A stretch of 64,000 nt of DNA. Source: Azotobacter salinestris (lineage in GTDB: Bacteria; Pseudomonadota; Gammaproteobacteria; Pseudomonadales; Pseudomonadaceae). The stretch's first letter is position 1. Every line of letters starts with the position of its first letter. Position numbers and translations under genes: made by a program. Location of the stretch: NCBI RefSeq assembly GCF_009363155.1, contig NZ_CP045302.1, positions 4,727,194 through 4,791,193 on the forward strand. The letters run 5' to 3'. The notes under the pieces were generated by a model that was not told where the DNA came from, did no database searches, and saw only the letters and a program-made list of their open reading frames with translations. Positions 7,266-16,918 of the stretch are shown piece after piece.

Positions 7266-9767
7266 TCAGCCTTCCCGCAATACCTGCAGCGGGCTGGCAT
7301 TCAGGGCCCGCTGCGTGCCCAGCAGCCCGGCGGCGCCCACCAGCAGCGCGCCGAGCGCCGGCAGCAGCAGCAGCCAGGGATGGGGACGCCAGGGCAGGTC
7401 GAAGGCGAAGCGGTAGAGCAGCGCACTGACCAGTTCGCAGCCCAGCGCGGCGAGCAGGCCGCTGAATGCCCCGAGCAGGGCGAACTCCAGGCGCCGGGTC
7501 TGCACCAGCAGACGTCTGCCGGCGCCCAGGGCACGTAGGAGGGCGCCCTGGCGAAGACGTTCGTCGAGGGTCGCCTGCAGCCCGGCGAACAGCACGCAGA
7601 GGCCGGCGGCGAGGACGAACAGCAGCACGTATTCCACCGCCAGGGTGACCTGGGCGAGGATGCCGCGCAGCTGGGCCAGCAGGGCCTCGACCTGGAGCAG
7701 CGTCACTGTGGGGAAGCTGCGTGCCAGGCGAACCACTTCGGCATCCTGGCCGGGCGGCAGATAGAAGCTGGTCAGGTAGGTAGCCGGGAGGTCCTGCAGG
7801 GTACCGGGCTGGAAGATCATGTAGAAGTTCGGCTGGAAGCTGTCCCAATGCACTTCGCGCAGGCTGCTGACCCGTGCATCGCGGATGATGCCGCCGACGC
7901 TGAAGGTAAGGCGGTCGCCGAGCTTGAGCTCGAGGCTCTTGGCCAGTTCGGCCTCGACCGAGACCCCGGGCAGCTCGCTGTCGTCCAACTGGTCCCACCA
8001 CCGGCCGGCGCTCAGGCGGTTGTCGGCAGGCAGCTGTTCGGCCCAGGTCAGGTTGAGGTCGCGCTGGGTGGCGCGCTCGCCACGGGACTCCTTGCTGACG
8101 ATCCGCCTGACCGGTTCGCCGTTGATGGCGGTCAGGCGCCCCATCACCACCGGGTAGAGGGGGGCGCTCTGCGGGGCGATGCGCGTCACTTCCGCCATGA
8201 AGCGCTCTTTTTCCGCCGGCAGGACATTCAGGGCGAAATGGTTGGGTGCCTGTTCCGGCAGCTGGCTTTGCCAGGTATCCAGCAATTCGCTGCGCAGCAG
8301 GGCCACCAGGGCCATGGCCAGCAGGATCAGACCGAAGGCCAGGGTCTGTCCGGCGGCGGAGAGGGGGTGGCGCAGCAGCTGGCCGATTCCCAGTCGCCAG
8401 GCCAGGGGGGCCGTGGCCAGGAGGCGTCGCAGGGTGCGCAAACCGAACAGCAGCAGGGCGCCGAGGGCGAATGCGGCGAGCAGGCCGCCGCCGAGCAGGG
8501 CCAGGGTCAGTCGCAGGTCCAGACTGAGCCGCCACATGATCAGGCCGAGTGCCAGCAGGGCGGCGCCGTAGGTCAGCCAGGCGCCAGGCGGTACCGGCAT
8601 GAGATCGCGTCGCAGAACCCGCAGTGGTGGTACCCGGCCGAGGGCGGCGAGCGGCGGCAGGGCGAAGCCGGCCAGGGCGACCAGCCCCGTGGCGCTGCCG
8701 GCCAGCGCCGGCATCAGGCCGGCAGCCGGAACCTCGGCCGGCAGCAGGCCATGGAGCAACCAGAACAGCCCCTGCTGGGCGAGCCAGCCCAGTCCGGCGC
8801 CCAGGCTGCAGGCGAGCAGGCCGAGCAGGCCGAGCTGCAGACCGTAGAGACTGAGAGTGGCGCGGCGCGACAGGCCGAGGCAGCGCAGCAGGGCGCTAGC
8901 GTCGAAGCGGCGGGTCGCGAAGCGCGCCGCCGACAGGGCCACGGCGATTCCCGCCAGCAGCACTGCGGCCAGACTCGCCAGATTCAGGTAGCGCTCGCCG
9001 CGCGCCAGTGCACTGCCTATCTGGCGATTGCCGGCGCGCGCATCCTCCAGGCGCTGGCCGGCGGCGAGCAGCGGCGTCACCTGCTGGCGATAGGCCTGGA
9101 GCGCCTCCGGGCTGCCACGCCACAGCTCGCGATAGCGCACCCGGCTGCCGGGCTGGACCACGCCGGTGGCGGCCAGATCGTCGAGGTGCATCAGCACCCT
9201 CGGCGTGAGACTGTAGAAATTTCCGGCGCGGTCCGGCTCGTGGGTGAGGACGCGGGTCAGGCGCAGGGTCTTTTCGCCTACCTCGAAGCTGTCTCCGACC
9301 CTGAGGTTCAGGGCCGCCAGCAGGCGTGCCTCGGCCCAGGCCTCGCCCGGGGCGGGGCCCGGGCCACGGGTGTCAGGCTGGTAGGGGGCTGGAGCGCTCC
9401 TCAGCTCCCCCCGCAAGGGGTAAGTGCTGTCGGCGGCCTTGACGCTGGCCAGCTGGATGGCTGTGTCGGTGGCGATGACGCTGGAGAACTCGACGACCCT
9501 GGCATGCTCAAGCCCCAGCGCCGTGCCGGCTGCCAACTGCTCCGGGGCGGCCGCAGAACTGCCGCTCAGGCGCAGGTCGGCACCGAGGAATTCGGTAGCG
9601 CGCAACAGCATGCTGGCATTCAGGCGAGCCCCGAAATAACCGATGGCAGTGGTCGCCGTCACCGCCACCAGCAGGGCGAAGAACAATACCCGCAATTCTC
9701 CGGCGCGGGCATCGCGCAGCAACTGGCGGACGGCCAGATCCAGCAGGCGGAGAAAGGGCAGATCCAT
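7266..9767 (-). CDS. YbbP-type ABC transporter permease with FtsX domains
   Basis: A large (833 residues) MacB/FtsX-superfamily permease. One membrane helix lies near the N-terminus, then a long periplasmic domain, a central block of helices (about 250-500), a second periplasmic part (about 510-690) and three helices at the C-terminus (about 700-825). This duplicated FtsX arrangement matches YbbP. It overlaps the end of the ATPase gene by none but is separated by 0 bp, so YbbA/YbbP form one unit. Related transporters move lipids or lipoproteins or work mechanically on the envelope; the substrate of YbbAP is unproven. Confidence 0.88.
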   Translation of the reverse strand: MDLPFLRLLDLAVRQLLRDARAGELRVLFFALLVAVTATTAIGYFGARLNASMLLRATEFLGADLRLSGSSAAAPEQLAAGTALGLEHARVVEFSSVIATDTAIQLASVKAADSTYPLRGELRSAPAPYQPDTRGPGPAPGEAWAEARLLAALNLRVGDSFEVGEKTLRLTRVLTHEPDRAGNFYSLTPRVLMHLDDLAATGVVQPGSRVRYRELWRGSPEALQAYRQQVTPLLAAGQRLEDARAGNRQIGSALARGERYLNLASLAAVLLAGIAVALSAARFATRRFDASALLRCLGLSRRATLSLYGLQLGLLGLLACSLGAGLGWLAQQGLFWLLHGLLPAEVPAAGLMPALAGSATGLVALAGFALPPLAALGRVPPLRVLRRDLMPVPPGAWLTYGAALLALGLIMWRLSLDLRLTLALLGGGLLAAFALGALLLFGLRTLRRLLATAPLAWRLGIGQLLRHPLSAAGQTLAFGLILLAMALVALLRSELLDTWQSQLPEQAPNHFALNVLPAEKERFMAEVTRIAPQSAPLYPVVMGRLTAINGEPVRRIVSKESRGERATQRDLNLTWAEQLPADNRLSAGRWWDQLDDSELPGVSVEAELAKSLELKLGDRLTFSVGGIIRDARVSSLREVHWDSFQPNFYMIFQPGTLQDLPATYLTSFYLPPGQDAEVVRLARSFPTVTLLQVEALLAQLRGILAQVTLAVEYVLLFVLAAGLCVLFAGLQATLDERLRQGALLRALGAGRRLLVQTRRLEFALLGAFSGLLAALGCELVSALLYRFAFDLPWRPHPWLLLLPALGALLVGAAGLLGTQRALNASPLQVLREG

Positions 9768-10448
9768 TCAGGACTCCGAGGCGACCAGGCGGCCGGCTTC
9801 CAGGCGTATGGAGCGTTCGCAGCGCCGGGCGAGGCGCTCGTCGTGGGTGACCAGTACCAGTGTGGTCCCGCGCTCCCGATTGAGGGCGAAGAGCAGATCG
9901 CTGATCCGTTCGCCGGTCTGACTGTCCAGATTGCCGGTCGGTTCGTCGGCGAAGAGGATGTCCGGCTCGGCGGCGAAGGCGCGGGCGATGGCGACGCGCT
10001 GCTGCTCGCCGCCGGAGAGTTGCTTCGGGTAGTGGGTGAGGCGCTGGCCGAGTCCCACCCGTTCGAGCAGTTCGCGGGCGCGCGTACGGGCATCGATGCG
10101 GCCTTCCAGCTCGAGGGGAAGCATGACATTCGCCAGGGCGTCGAGCGTATCGAGCAACTGGAACGACTGGAAGACGAAGCCCACATGCTCGGCACGGATC
10201 CGCGCCCGGCGATCCTCGTCGAGGCCGGCGAGGCTGTGACCGGCCAGGACGACCTCGCCGGTGCTGGGCAGATCGAGCCCGGCCAGAAGACCGAGCAGGG
10301 TCGACTTGCCGGAGCCGGAGCTGCCGACGATGGCCAGGCTTGCGCCATGGGGGAGCTCGAGATCGAGCCCGTGGAGGATGGTCAGCTCGCCTTCCGCACT
10401 GGAAACCACTTTGCTAAGGTTCTGCGCAACAAGAATGCTCGAGTTCAT
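9768..10448 (-). CDS. YbbA-type ABC transporter ATP-binding protein
   Basis: A 226-residue LolD/MacB-like ATPase: Walker [10 protein letters not shown] (42-50), Q-loop FVFQSFQLL (about 91-99), signature LSGGEQQR (144-151), Walker B ILFADEP (164-170) and H-loop VTHD. The ATG at 10448 is chosen because the protein then matches family length and the tesA start lies just outside it. It abuts the permease gene directly. The neighbouring divergent tesA is the same partnership as E. coli tesA-ybbA-ybbP, which supports the naming. Confidence 0.9.
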   Translation of the reverse strand: MNSSILVAQNLSKVVSSAEGELTILHGLDLELPHGASLAIVGSSGSGKSTLLGLLAGLDLPSTGEVVLAGHSLAGLDEDRRARIRAEHVGFVFQSFQLLDTLDALANVMLPLELEGRIDARTRARELLERVGLGQRLTHYPKQLSGGEQQRVAIARAFAAEPDILFADEPTGNLDSQTGERISDLLFALNRERGTTLVLVTHDERLARRCERSIRLEAGRLVASES

Positions 10449-10458
10449 GGAGATTCCA

Positions 10459-11067
10459 ATGCGTGGGTGGTTGCTGGGCGGTATGCTGACTTCGCTGCTT
10501 TTCTGGGCGCAGGGAGCGCTGGCGGGTACCGTACTGATCGTTGGCGATAGTATCAGCGCCGCTTTGGGCGTGGAAACCAGCCAGGGCTGGGTTGCCCTGC
10601 TGGAAAGGCGTCTCACTGAACGGGGGCTGGAGCACCGTGTGGTGAATGCCTCGATCAGTGGCGACACCACTGCCGGCGGCCTCGCGCGCCTCCCCGGACT
10701 GCTCGCCACTCACCGTCCGAATCTGGTGATCATCGAGTTGGGCGGGAACGATGGCCTGCGTGGACAGCCTCCGCAGCAATTGCAGCAGAATCTTGCGGCG
10801 ATGATCGAACGCTCGCACGCCAGCGGGGCGCGAGTCGTGCTGCTCGGCATGCAGCTCCCGCCGAACTATGGGCCCCGCTACAACCAGGCCTTCAGCCAGG
10901 TCTTTGCGACCCTGGCCGAGGAGAAGCAGGTGCCGCTGGTGCCGTTCTTTCTCGAGGGGGTGGGGGGCGTGCCCGGGATGATGCAGGCCGATGGCATCCA
11001 CCCGACCGTGAAGGCCCAGCCGAAGATGCTGGACAATCTCTGGCCTACCTTGGAGCCGCTGCTCTGA
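10459..11067 (+). CDS. tesA: TesA, periplasmic acyl-CoA thioesterase I / arylesterase / lysophospholipase L1
   Basis: The 202-residue SGNH hydrolase has an N-terminal signal peptide (cleavage after about residue 22, ALAG). Block I is GDSISAA (29-35) with nucleophile Ser31, block II NASISGDTTAGG, block III GGNDGLRG, and the C-terminal DGIHPT supplies catalytic Asp and His. The ATG at 10459 is preferred over the in-frame ATG at 10447 because GGAG lies 6 bp before it and the mature N-terminus fits. It is divergent from ybbA, with only 10 bp between the two start codons, so its promoter must lie inside ybbA. Confidence 0.93.
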   Translation: MRGWLLGGMLTSLLFWAQGALAGTVLIVGDSISAALGVETSQGWVALLERRLTERGLEHRVVNASISGDTTAGGLARLPGLLATHRPNLVIIELGGNDGLRGQPPQQLQQNLAAMIERSHASGARVVLLGMQLPPNYGPRYNQAFSQVFATLAEEKQVPLVPFFLEGVGGVPGMMQADGIHPTVKAQPKMLDNLWPTLEPLL

Positions 11068-11160
11068 GAGGCCGGCAGTAAGTTTCCGCAAAGGGGGCCT
11101 TCCGGGCTTTTCCGCGCATGCCCTTTCGGCTAATGTTGCGCCCCCTTTCTGGAGCCCCCG

Positions 11161-11454
11161 ATGCCGCGTCCTGCCTGGTCTTTGCATGCCTATTACCTGA
11201 TCGAGCCGGATGAGCAGCTCGATCTCTTCGCCTGTCGCGAGGTGCGTCTGCATCTGGTCGGCCGTCAGCTGGAGCTCGGCGGCCAGATCGATCGGACCCT
11301 GTGCGGTAGCCTGCTGCCGGCACAGCCGCGCTGGCACGGGCTGACCAAGCCCTTGCTACGCGATGAGCGGCTGTGCCCGGCCTGTCGGGCGGCCCTGGAG
11401 GCACAGCGTCGAGGCGACTGTGTGGGCTGGTCCATTCCTTGGGTGCTTGGCTAA
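11161..11454 (+). CDS. Conserved hypothetical protein with CxxC, between tesA and the L,D-transpeptidase gene
   Basis: A 97-residue soluble-looking protein of no family I recognise. It has Cys at about 25, 48, 72 and 75 (CPAC at 72-75) and Trp/Pro-rich ends. The CPAC motif plus Cys48 could bind a metal, but this is speculative. A hypothetical gene in the same place between tesA and an ErfK/YbiS-type gene is recalled for P. aeruginosa, which supports it being real. It is followed 65 bp later by the transpeptidase gene on the same strand. Confidence 0.7.
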   Translation: MPRPAWSLHAYYLIEPDEQLDLFACREVRLHLVGRQLELGGQIDRTLCGSLLPAQPRWHGLTKPLLRDERLCPACRAALEAQRRGDCVGWSIPWVLG

Positions 11455-11519
11455 ACGCTTCGATGATGGGGTACAATCAGGCACCCTCACTTGGGCTACC
11501 CATGCCAAGGATTGTCTCG

Positions 11520-12473
11520 ATGCTTGCGCGTTTCGCTGTTTCCGTGCCTTTTTTGGTGCTGTTGAGTGCTCCTCTGGCGGCCTTGGAACTGCCGCTCCCT
11601 CCGCCCGGAGAGGATGTGATCGGGCAGGTACAGGTCATCAAGGCCAAGTACGAGGACACTTTCGCCGATATCGGCCAGGCCAACGACATCGGCTATCTGG
11701 AAATGGTCGCGGCCAATCCGGGCGTGGATCCCTGGCTGCCTGGAGCCGGAACCGAGGTGATTCTGCCTACGCGTTACATACTGCCGTCCGGTCCCCGGGA
11801 GGGAATCGTCATCAATCTGGCCGAGTACCGTATGTATTACTTCCCCAAGGATCAGAATGTGGTGCATACCTATCCTCTGGGAATCGGGCGCGAGGGTTGG
11901 GGGTCTCCCATCGCTGAAACCCGCATCACCGGAAAGGTCAAGGACCCGGCCTGGTATCCGCCGAAATCGATTCGCGAGGAGCATGCCGCCGATGGCGATC
12001 CTCTGCCGACCGTGGTCCCGGCGGGCCCGGACAACCCCTTGGGGCCCTTCAAGTTCACTTTGGGTCTGTCCGGCTATCTGATTCATGGCTCGAACAAGAA
12101 GTTCGGTATCGGCATGCGGGTCAGTCACGGGTGTTTCCGCATGCTGAATCATAATGTGCTGCAGCTGGCGAGTATGGTACCGGTAGGAACCAAGGTTCGT
12201 ATCATCAACGAGCCTTACAAGTTCGGCATCTCGGAAGGCAAGGTCTACCTGGAGGCTCATGCTCCGCTGGAGGACGAATCTTCGAACTCTTCCGTCGTAG
12301 ACAAGCATGCGGCATTGGTTGACGAGTTGCTCAAGCGCACTGATTTGTTGGGGCAGCGGCGATTGGATTGGGAAGTTGTGCGAGAAGTAGTGGCGGCCGA
12401 AGATGGTTTGCCGATTGAAATATCCGGGCCGGAATCAGGGCTGGCCAGCACCACTAATGGATCGGATATCTGA
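11520..12473 (+). CDS. L,D-transpeptidase (ErfK/YbiS/YkuD family) with LysM-like region
   Basis: A 317-residue periplasmic enzyme that forms or uses L,D-crosslinks in peptidoglycan, or attaches lipoprotein to it. A signal peptide (about 1-22) is followed by a LysM-like region (about 30-85), then the YkuD catalytic domain (about 85-225). The active-site signature HGSNK...SHGCFRM places the catalytic Cys at 205. The ATG at 11520 follows AAGG by 9 bp; an ATG at 11502 (6 residues longer) is an alternative. It converges with oprI, whose product ends in Lys as Braun-type lipoproteins do. The natural guess is that this enzyme anchors OprI to the cell wall. Confidence 0.88.
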   Translation: MLARFAVSVPFLVLLSAPLAALELPLPPPGEDVIGQVQVIKAKYEDTFADIGQANDIGYLEMVAANPGVDPWLPGAGTEVILPTRYILPSGPREGIVINLAEYRMYYFPKDQNVVHTYPLGIGREGWGSPIAETRITGKVKDPAWYPPKSIREEHAADGDPLPTVVPAGPDNPLGPFKFTLGLSGYLIHGSNKKFGIGMRVSHGCFRMLNHNVLQLASMVPVGTKVRIINEPYKFGISEGKVYLEAHAPLEDESSNSSVVDKHAALVDELLKRTDLLGQRRLDWEVVREVVAAEDGLPIEISGPESGLASTTNGSDI

Positions 12474-12546
12474 GAAGTACTCGGGGTTTCTGCAAGTTGA
12501 CAAGTTGATGAAGAGGCTGTGTTGATTTTTTCCGCAGCCCTCCAAT

Positions 12547-12580
12547 AAAAAAGCCGACCCAGTTGTGGGTCGGCTTTTTT
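12547..12580. terminator. Bidirectional intrinsic terminator between the L,D-transpeptidase gene and oprI
   Basis: A perfect 9-bp GC stem (GCCGACCCA / TGGGTCGGC) with loop GTTG is flanked by A6 on the left and T6 on the right, so it can stop transcription on both strands. It serves the plus-strand transpeptidase gene and the highly expressed minus-strand oprI. Confidence 0.93.
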
Positions 12581-12593
12581 GTCTCTAAAAAAA

Positions 12594-12848
12594 TTACTTG
12601 CGGCTGGCTTTTTCCAGCATGCGCAGAGCGCGCTCGTTGGCTTCGTCAGCGGTCTGCTGAGCGCGCTGAGCGGCTGCCAGAGCTTCGTCGGCTTTGCGGT
12701 AGGCTTCGTCAGCGCGAGCCTGGGCGCGAGCAGCTGCGTCTTCGGTGGCGGTCATGCGAGCTTCGGTAGTTTCTTTGGAGGCGCTGCTGCAACCAGCGGC
12801 CAGCAGGGCGGCCAAAGTCAGAGCAGAAATTTTCAGAGCGTTGTTCAT
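12594..12848 (-). CDS. oprI: Major outer-membrane lipoprotein OprI (Lpp-like)
   Basis: The 84-residue precursor has a lipoprotein signal ending LLAAGC, with lipidated Cys20. An Ala-rich heptad coiled coil (about 28-75, e.g. [18 protein letters not shown]) follows, and the C-terminus is ...EKASRK. The terminal Lys is the expected covalent attachment point to peptidoglycan. It is nearly identical in layout to P. aeruginosa OprI. Two ATGs are in tandem; the inner one (12848) is chosen because GGGG lies 6 bp upstream, against 3 bp for the outer. Confidence 0.96.
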   Translation of the reverse strand: MNNALKISALTLAALLAAGCSSASKETTEARMTATEDAAARAQARADEAYRKADEALAAAQRAQQTADEANERALRMLEKASRK

Positions 12849-12851
12849 CAT

Positions 12852-13308
12852 GTTCCCCTTTTGAGGTGGCTTTCATCTTAAAAGCAATTTCCCATGCGAG
12901 GGAAATTCGCCGAGCAACATACTACCTATAACTTTTAGTAAGTAAACTGAGCACAGGCAGGGCTGCTATGTTTTTTTCTGGATAAATCCGAAGAATTCAT
13001 GGAATTGTCTAAAATTTATCCAGGGCCATGCATTGGAAGGCTCTATCCAGGCTCGAAAAGGCTTGCTGAATCGGCCTTGTACGTTCGTGCCACTGCCCGT
13101 GTTGATGTGGGACTGTGGAGACGAGAGAGGAGGGCTTGCTGCTCATCCGATAAGGGGGGCGGCTCTTCCCGGGGCGTGCTACACAGAAAGCGAAAAAGAA
13201 AGCAGTGGTCCATGGTCGGATAGGGGCGGATTCAGGTAGTTCTTCGTTGGCAAAAGGGCCTAAGGTACGAAGCGTACAAAAATAAGACACGACTTGAGGG
13301 GAGACGGA
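12852..13308. other. Intergenic region oprI-GNAT, no gene recognised
   Basis: This 457-bp stretch holds the oprI leader hairpin and, on the minus strand around 12925-12955, a possible sigma-70 promoter (TTTACT, 16 bp, TAGTAT). The stretch 12960-13290 is moderately AT-richer than its surroundings. It contains only short open frames without ribosome binding sites or family resemblance, so I see no gene in it. Confidence 0.5.
12886..12907. promoter_or_regulatory. Perfect 8-bp hairpin in the oprI 5' region
   Basis: AATTTCCC and GGGAAATT are separated by six bases and lie 38-59 bp upstream of the oprI start. If the promoter lies near 12927-12957, this forms a 5' stem-loop in the oprI mRNA. Such structures can stabilise abundant short mRNAs; an operator is the alternative. 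Confidence 0.5.
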
Positions 13309-13581
13309 ATGAGCGAGGCATTATCCATTCATCATGATCGGACCGGACATCAGTTCGAGGCTGTCGTAGATGGTCATCGTGCCTATCTGGCCTATATGGA
13401 CCTGGGCAAGAATACCTTGGACATCTACCGAACCTATGTTCCTGCCTCCTTGCGTGGCCGCGGTATCGCCGCCGCCCTGACGGCCGAGGCGCTCGATTAT
13501 GCCAGGCGCATGGGGTACACGGTGATTCCGTCCTGCTCCTACGTCGAGCGCTACATTGAGCGTCAACAGCGGCAGTCCTGA
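13309..13581 (+). CDS. Small GNAT-fold N-acetyltransferase (COG2388 type)
   Basis: A 90-residue single-domain protein. The acetyl-CoA binding loop is visible as SLRGRGIAAALTAEAL (about 49-64), and the end has the COG2388 hallmark VIPSCSYVERYI. These mini-GNATs lack the N-terminal half of standard acetyltransferases; their substrates are unknown. The ATG at 13309 follows GGGGAG by 5 bp. It stands alone between oprI and the DAHP synthase gene, sharing a terminator hairpin with the latter. Confidence 0.85.
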   Translation: MSEALSIHHDRTGHQFEAVVDGHRAYLAYMDLGKNTLDIYRTYVPASLRGRGIAAALTAEALDYARRMGYTVIPSCSYVERYIERQQRQS

Positions 13582-13602
13582 AGGGGTGGGAGCGAGCAGC
13601 AA

Positions 13603-13624
13603 AACGCCGGGATGTCCCGGCGTT
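13603..13624. terminator. Terminator hairpin between the GNAT gene and DAHP synthase gene
   Basis: AACGCCGGGA and TCCCGGCGTT form a 10-bp inverted repeat. On the minus strand the stem is followed by TTTTGC, giving a usable terminator for DAHP synthase. On the plus strand it is followed by GTTGTGTC, a poorer U-tract. Confidence 0.75.
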
Positions 13625-13638
13625 GTTGTGTCTCGTGC

Positions 13639-14715
13639 TCAGGAGCGTTTTCGTTTCGGCAGGACATCCCTGAGCTTGGCGTGCATGTCGCGTACCGCAG
13701 CGACCGTGGTGTCCCAGTCGATACAGGCGTCGGTGATGGAAACTCCGTACTTGAGGTCGTTCAGGTTGGCAGGAATCGACTGGCTGCCCCAGCCCAGATT
13801 GCTTTCCACCATCAGGCCTATGATGGACGAGTTGCCCTCGAGAATCTGGTTGGCGACGTTGGCCATCACCAGGGGCTGCAGGGCGGGATCCTTGTTCGAG
13901 TTGGCGTGACTGCAGTCCACCATGATGTTCGGCAGGATGCCGGCCTTGCGCAGCTCCTGCTCGCAGATGGCGACGCTGACCGAATCGTAGTTGGGCTTGC
14001 CATTGCCGCCGCGTAGAACGACGTGTCCGTAGGTATTGCCCTTGGTCTCCACGATGGAGACGCTGCCTTGCTGGTTGATACCCAGGAAGCGGTGGGGTCT
14101 GGAAACCGACTGCAGCGCGTTGATTGCAACGGTCAGGCTGCCATCCGTACCGTTCTTGAAGCCGACGGCAGACGACAGGCCGGAGGCCAGCTCGCGGTGA
14201 GTCTGGGATTCAGTGGTGCGAGCACCAATGGCCGACCAGCTGAACAGGTCCTGCAGGTACTGTGGAGAGATCGGATCCAAGGCTTCGCCAGCTGTCGGCA
14301 GGCCCATTTCGGCAATATCGAGCAGCAGTTGGCGAGCAATGTGCAGTCCCTCCTGGATCTTGAAGGTGTCGTCCAGATAGGGATCATTGATGAGGCCTTT
14401 CCAGCCGACGGTGGTGCGAGGCTTCTCGAAATAGACGCGCATCACCAGAAACAGGGTGTCGGAAACCTCGGCTGCGAGCTCCTTGAGTCGCTCCGCGTAT
14501 TCATGCGCCGCCTTGAGGTCGTGGATGGAGCACGGGCCGACCACCATGAACAGGCGATGATCCCTGCCGTCGAGAATGTTGCGGATGACTTCGCGACCGC
14601 AGGAGACGGTGTTCATGGCGGTGGCGCTCAGGGGAATCTCGGTCTTGAGCTGCTCGGGGGTGATCAGGGGGTCGTTGGAGACAATATTGATGTCATTGAT
14701 CGGTAAATCGGCCAT
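13639..14715 (-). CDS. aroF: 3-deoxy-7-phosphoheptulonate (DAHP) synthase, class I
   Basis: The 358-residue enzyme joins phosphoenolpyruvate and erythrose 4-phosphate, the first step of the shikimate pathway. The class I (E. coli AroF/G/H) hallmarks are present: VVGPCSIHD near 60, MRVYFEKPRTTVGWKG near 93, GARTTESQTHRE, and the C-terminal metal His in VDCSHANSNKDP. Length equals the AroF/G/H class. Which amino acid inhibits it cannot be read confidently, so the paralogue letter is conventional. It is followed by a terminator and preceded by a 349-bp intergenic region shared with cysB. Confidence 0.93.
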   Translation of the reverse strand: MADLPINDINIVSNDPLITPEQLKTEIPLSATAMNTVSCGREVIRNILDGRDHRLFMVVGPCSIHDLKAAHEYAERLKELAAEVSDTLFLVMRVYFEKPRTTVGWKGLINDPYLDDTFKIQEGLHIARQLLLDIAEMGLPTAGEALDPISPQYLQDLFSWSAIGARTTESQTHRELASGLSSAVGFKNGTDGSLTVAINALQSVSRPHRFLGINQQGSVSIVETKGNTYGHVVLRGGNGKPNYDSVSVAICEQELRKAGILPNIMVDCSHANSNKDPALQPLVMANVANQILEGNSSIIGLMVESNLGWGSQSIPANLNDLKYGVSITDACIDWDTTVAAVRDMHAKLRDVLPKRKRS

Positions 14716-16039
<1,324 letters not shown>

Positions 16040-16059
16040 CGGGGCGGATGCCGGCCGGA

Positions 16060-16794
16060 TCAGCTCTTGCCGACCAGGTTGCCGGCATGCAGGCCGCATT
16101 CCTTGTGGGTGGCCTCTTCCCACCACCAGCGACCTTCGCGCTCGTGCTGGTTGGGGAGTACCGGTCGGGTGCAGGGTTCGCAGCCGATGCTGATGTAGCC
16201 TCGCTCGTGCAGCGGGTTGTAGGGAATTTCCAGCATGCGGATATAGCCCCAGACTTCCTCGCTGCTCATCTGTGCCAGTGGATTGAACTTGTACAGCGGC
16301 CTATCCGGCGTGGAGAAGGCGCCATCCATCTCGAACGCGGCCACTTGGCTGCGAGTCCCGGGACTCTGATCACGACGCTGGCCGGTGGCCCAGGCGCTGA
16401 CGGTGGCGAGTTTGCGCTTGAGCGGTTCGATCTTGCGGATACCGCAACATTCGCCGTGACCATCCTTGTAGAAGCTGAACAGTCCTTTTTCCCTGACCAG
16501 CGGTTCGAGGAGGCGGGCATCGGGTGAAAGCACCTCGATGGCCATGCCATAGTGCTCGCGCACCTGCTCGATGAACCGGTAGGTTTCAGGATGCAGACGG
16601 CCGGTATCCAGGGTGAAGACCTTGACGTTCTTGTTGAGCTTCCAGGCCATGTCGACCAACACGATGTCTTCGGCGCCACTGAAGGAAATCCACAGATCGT
16701 CGCCGAAATGATCGAAGGCGACCTGCAGGATTTCCTGGGGCGATTTGCCGGCACAGGCAGCGGCCAGTTCGGCGAGGTTAACAGCTTGCTTCAT
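16060..16794 (-). CDS. cysH: CysH, thioredoxin-dependent adenylylsulfate (APS) reductase
   Basis: The 244-residue enzyme reduces activated sulfate to sulfite. It has the nucleotide-binding [10 protein letters not shown] near 37-46 and the catalytic Cys in KECGLH (Cys233). It also carries the two Cys pairs CC at 116-117 and CxxC at 205-208 that ligate a [4Fe-4S] cluster. The cluster cysteines mark it as the APS-using bacterial/plant type and not the PAPS-using E. coli type. Adjacent CysB is its presumed activator. Confidence 0.94.
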   Translation of the reverse strand: MKQAVNLAELAAACAGKSPQEILQVAFDHFGDDLWISFSGAEDIVLVDMAWKLNKNVKVFTLDTGRLHPETYRFIEQVREHYGMAIEVLSPDARLLEPLVREKGLFSFYKDGHGECCGIRKIEPLKRKLATVSAWATGQRRDQSPGTRSQVAAFEMDGAFSTPDRPLYKFNPLAQMSSEEVWGYIRMLEIPYNPLHERGYISIGCEPCTRPVLPNQHEREGRWWWEEATHKECGLHAGNLVGKS

Positions 16795-16918
16795 CGGGCG
16801 ATTTTCCTAGGTGTCATGAGCGGCTGGGAATTGTGCGTCGCGCATGCTAGCAAAGGAAGTTTCCTTCCCTAAATAATCGATCCCTGTCGATGGATTCATT
16901 TTCGTTATGAAGGGCTGG

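Noticed and set aside
7848-10550. A 900-residue plus-strand open frame
   Set aside because: It is antisense to ybbP and ybbA; the minus-strand frames carry all the ABC motifs.
11481-11501. Start of the L,D-transpeptidase at 11463 or further upstream
   Set aside because: The upstream in-frame codons lie across the probable promoter (TACAAT at 11472-11477) and have no signal-peptide logic.
13009-13290. A 93-residue minus-strand open frame in the oprI-GNAT gap
   Set aside because: No ribosome binding site, no recognisable domain and no neighbour in step; likely chance.
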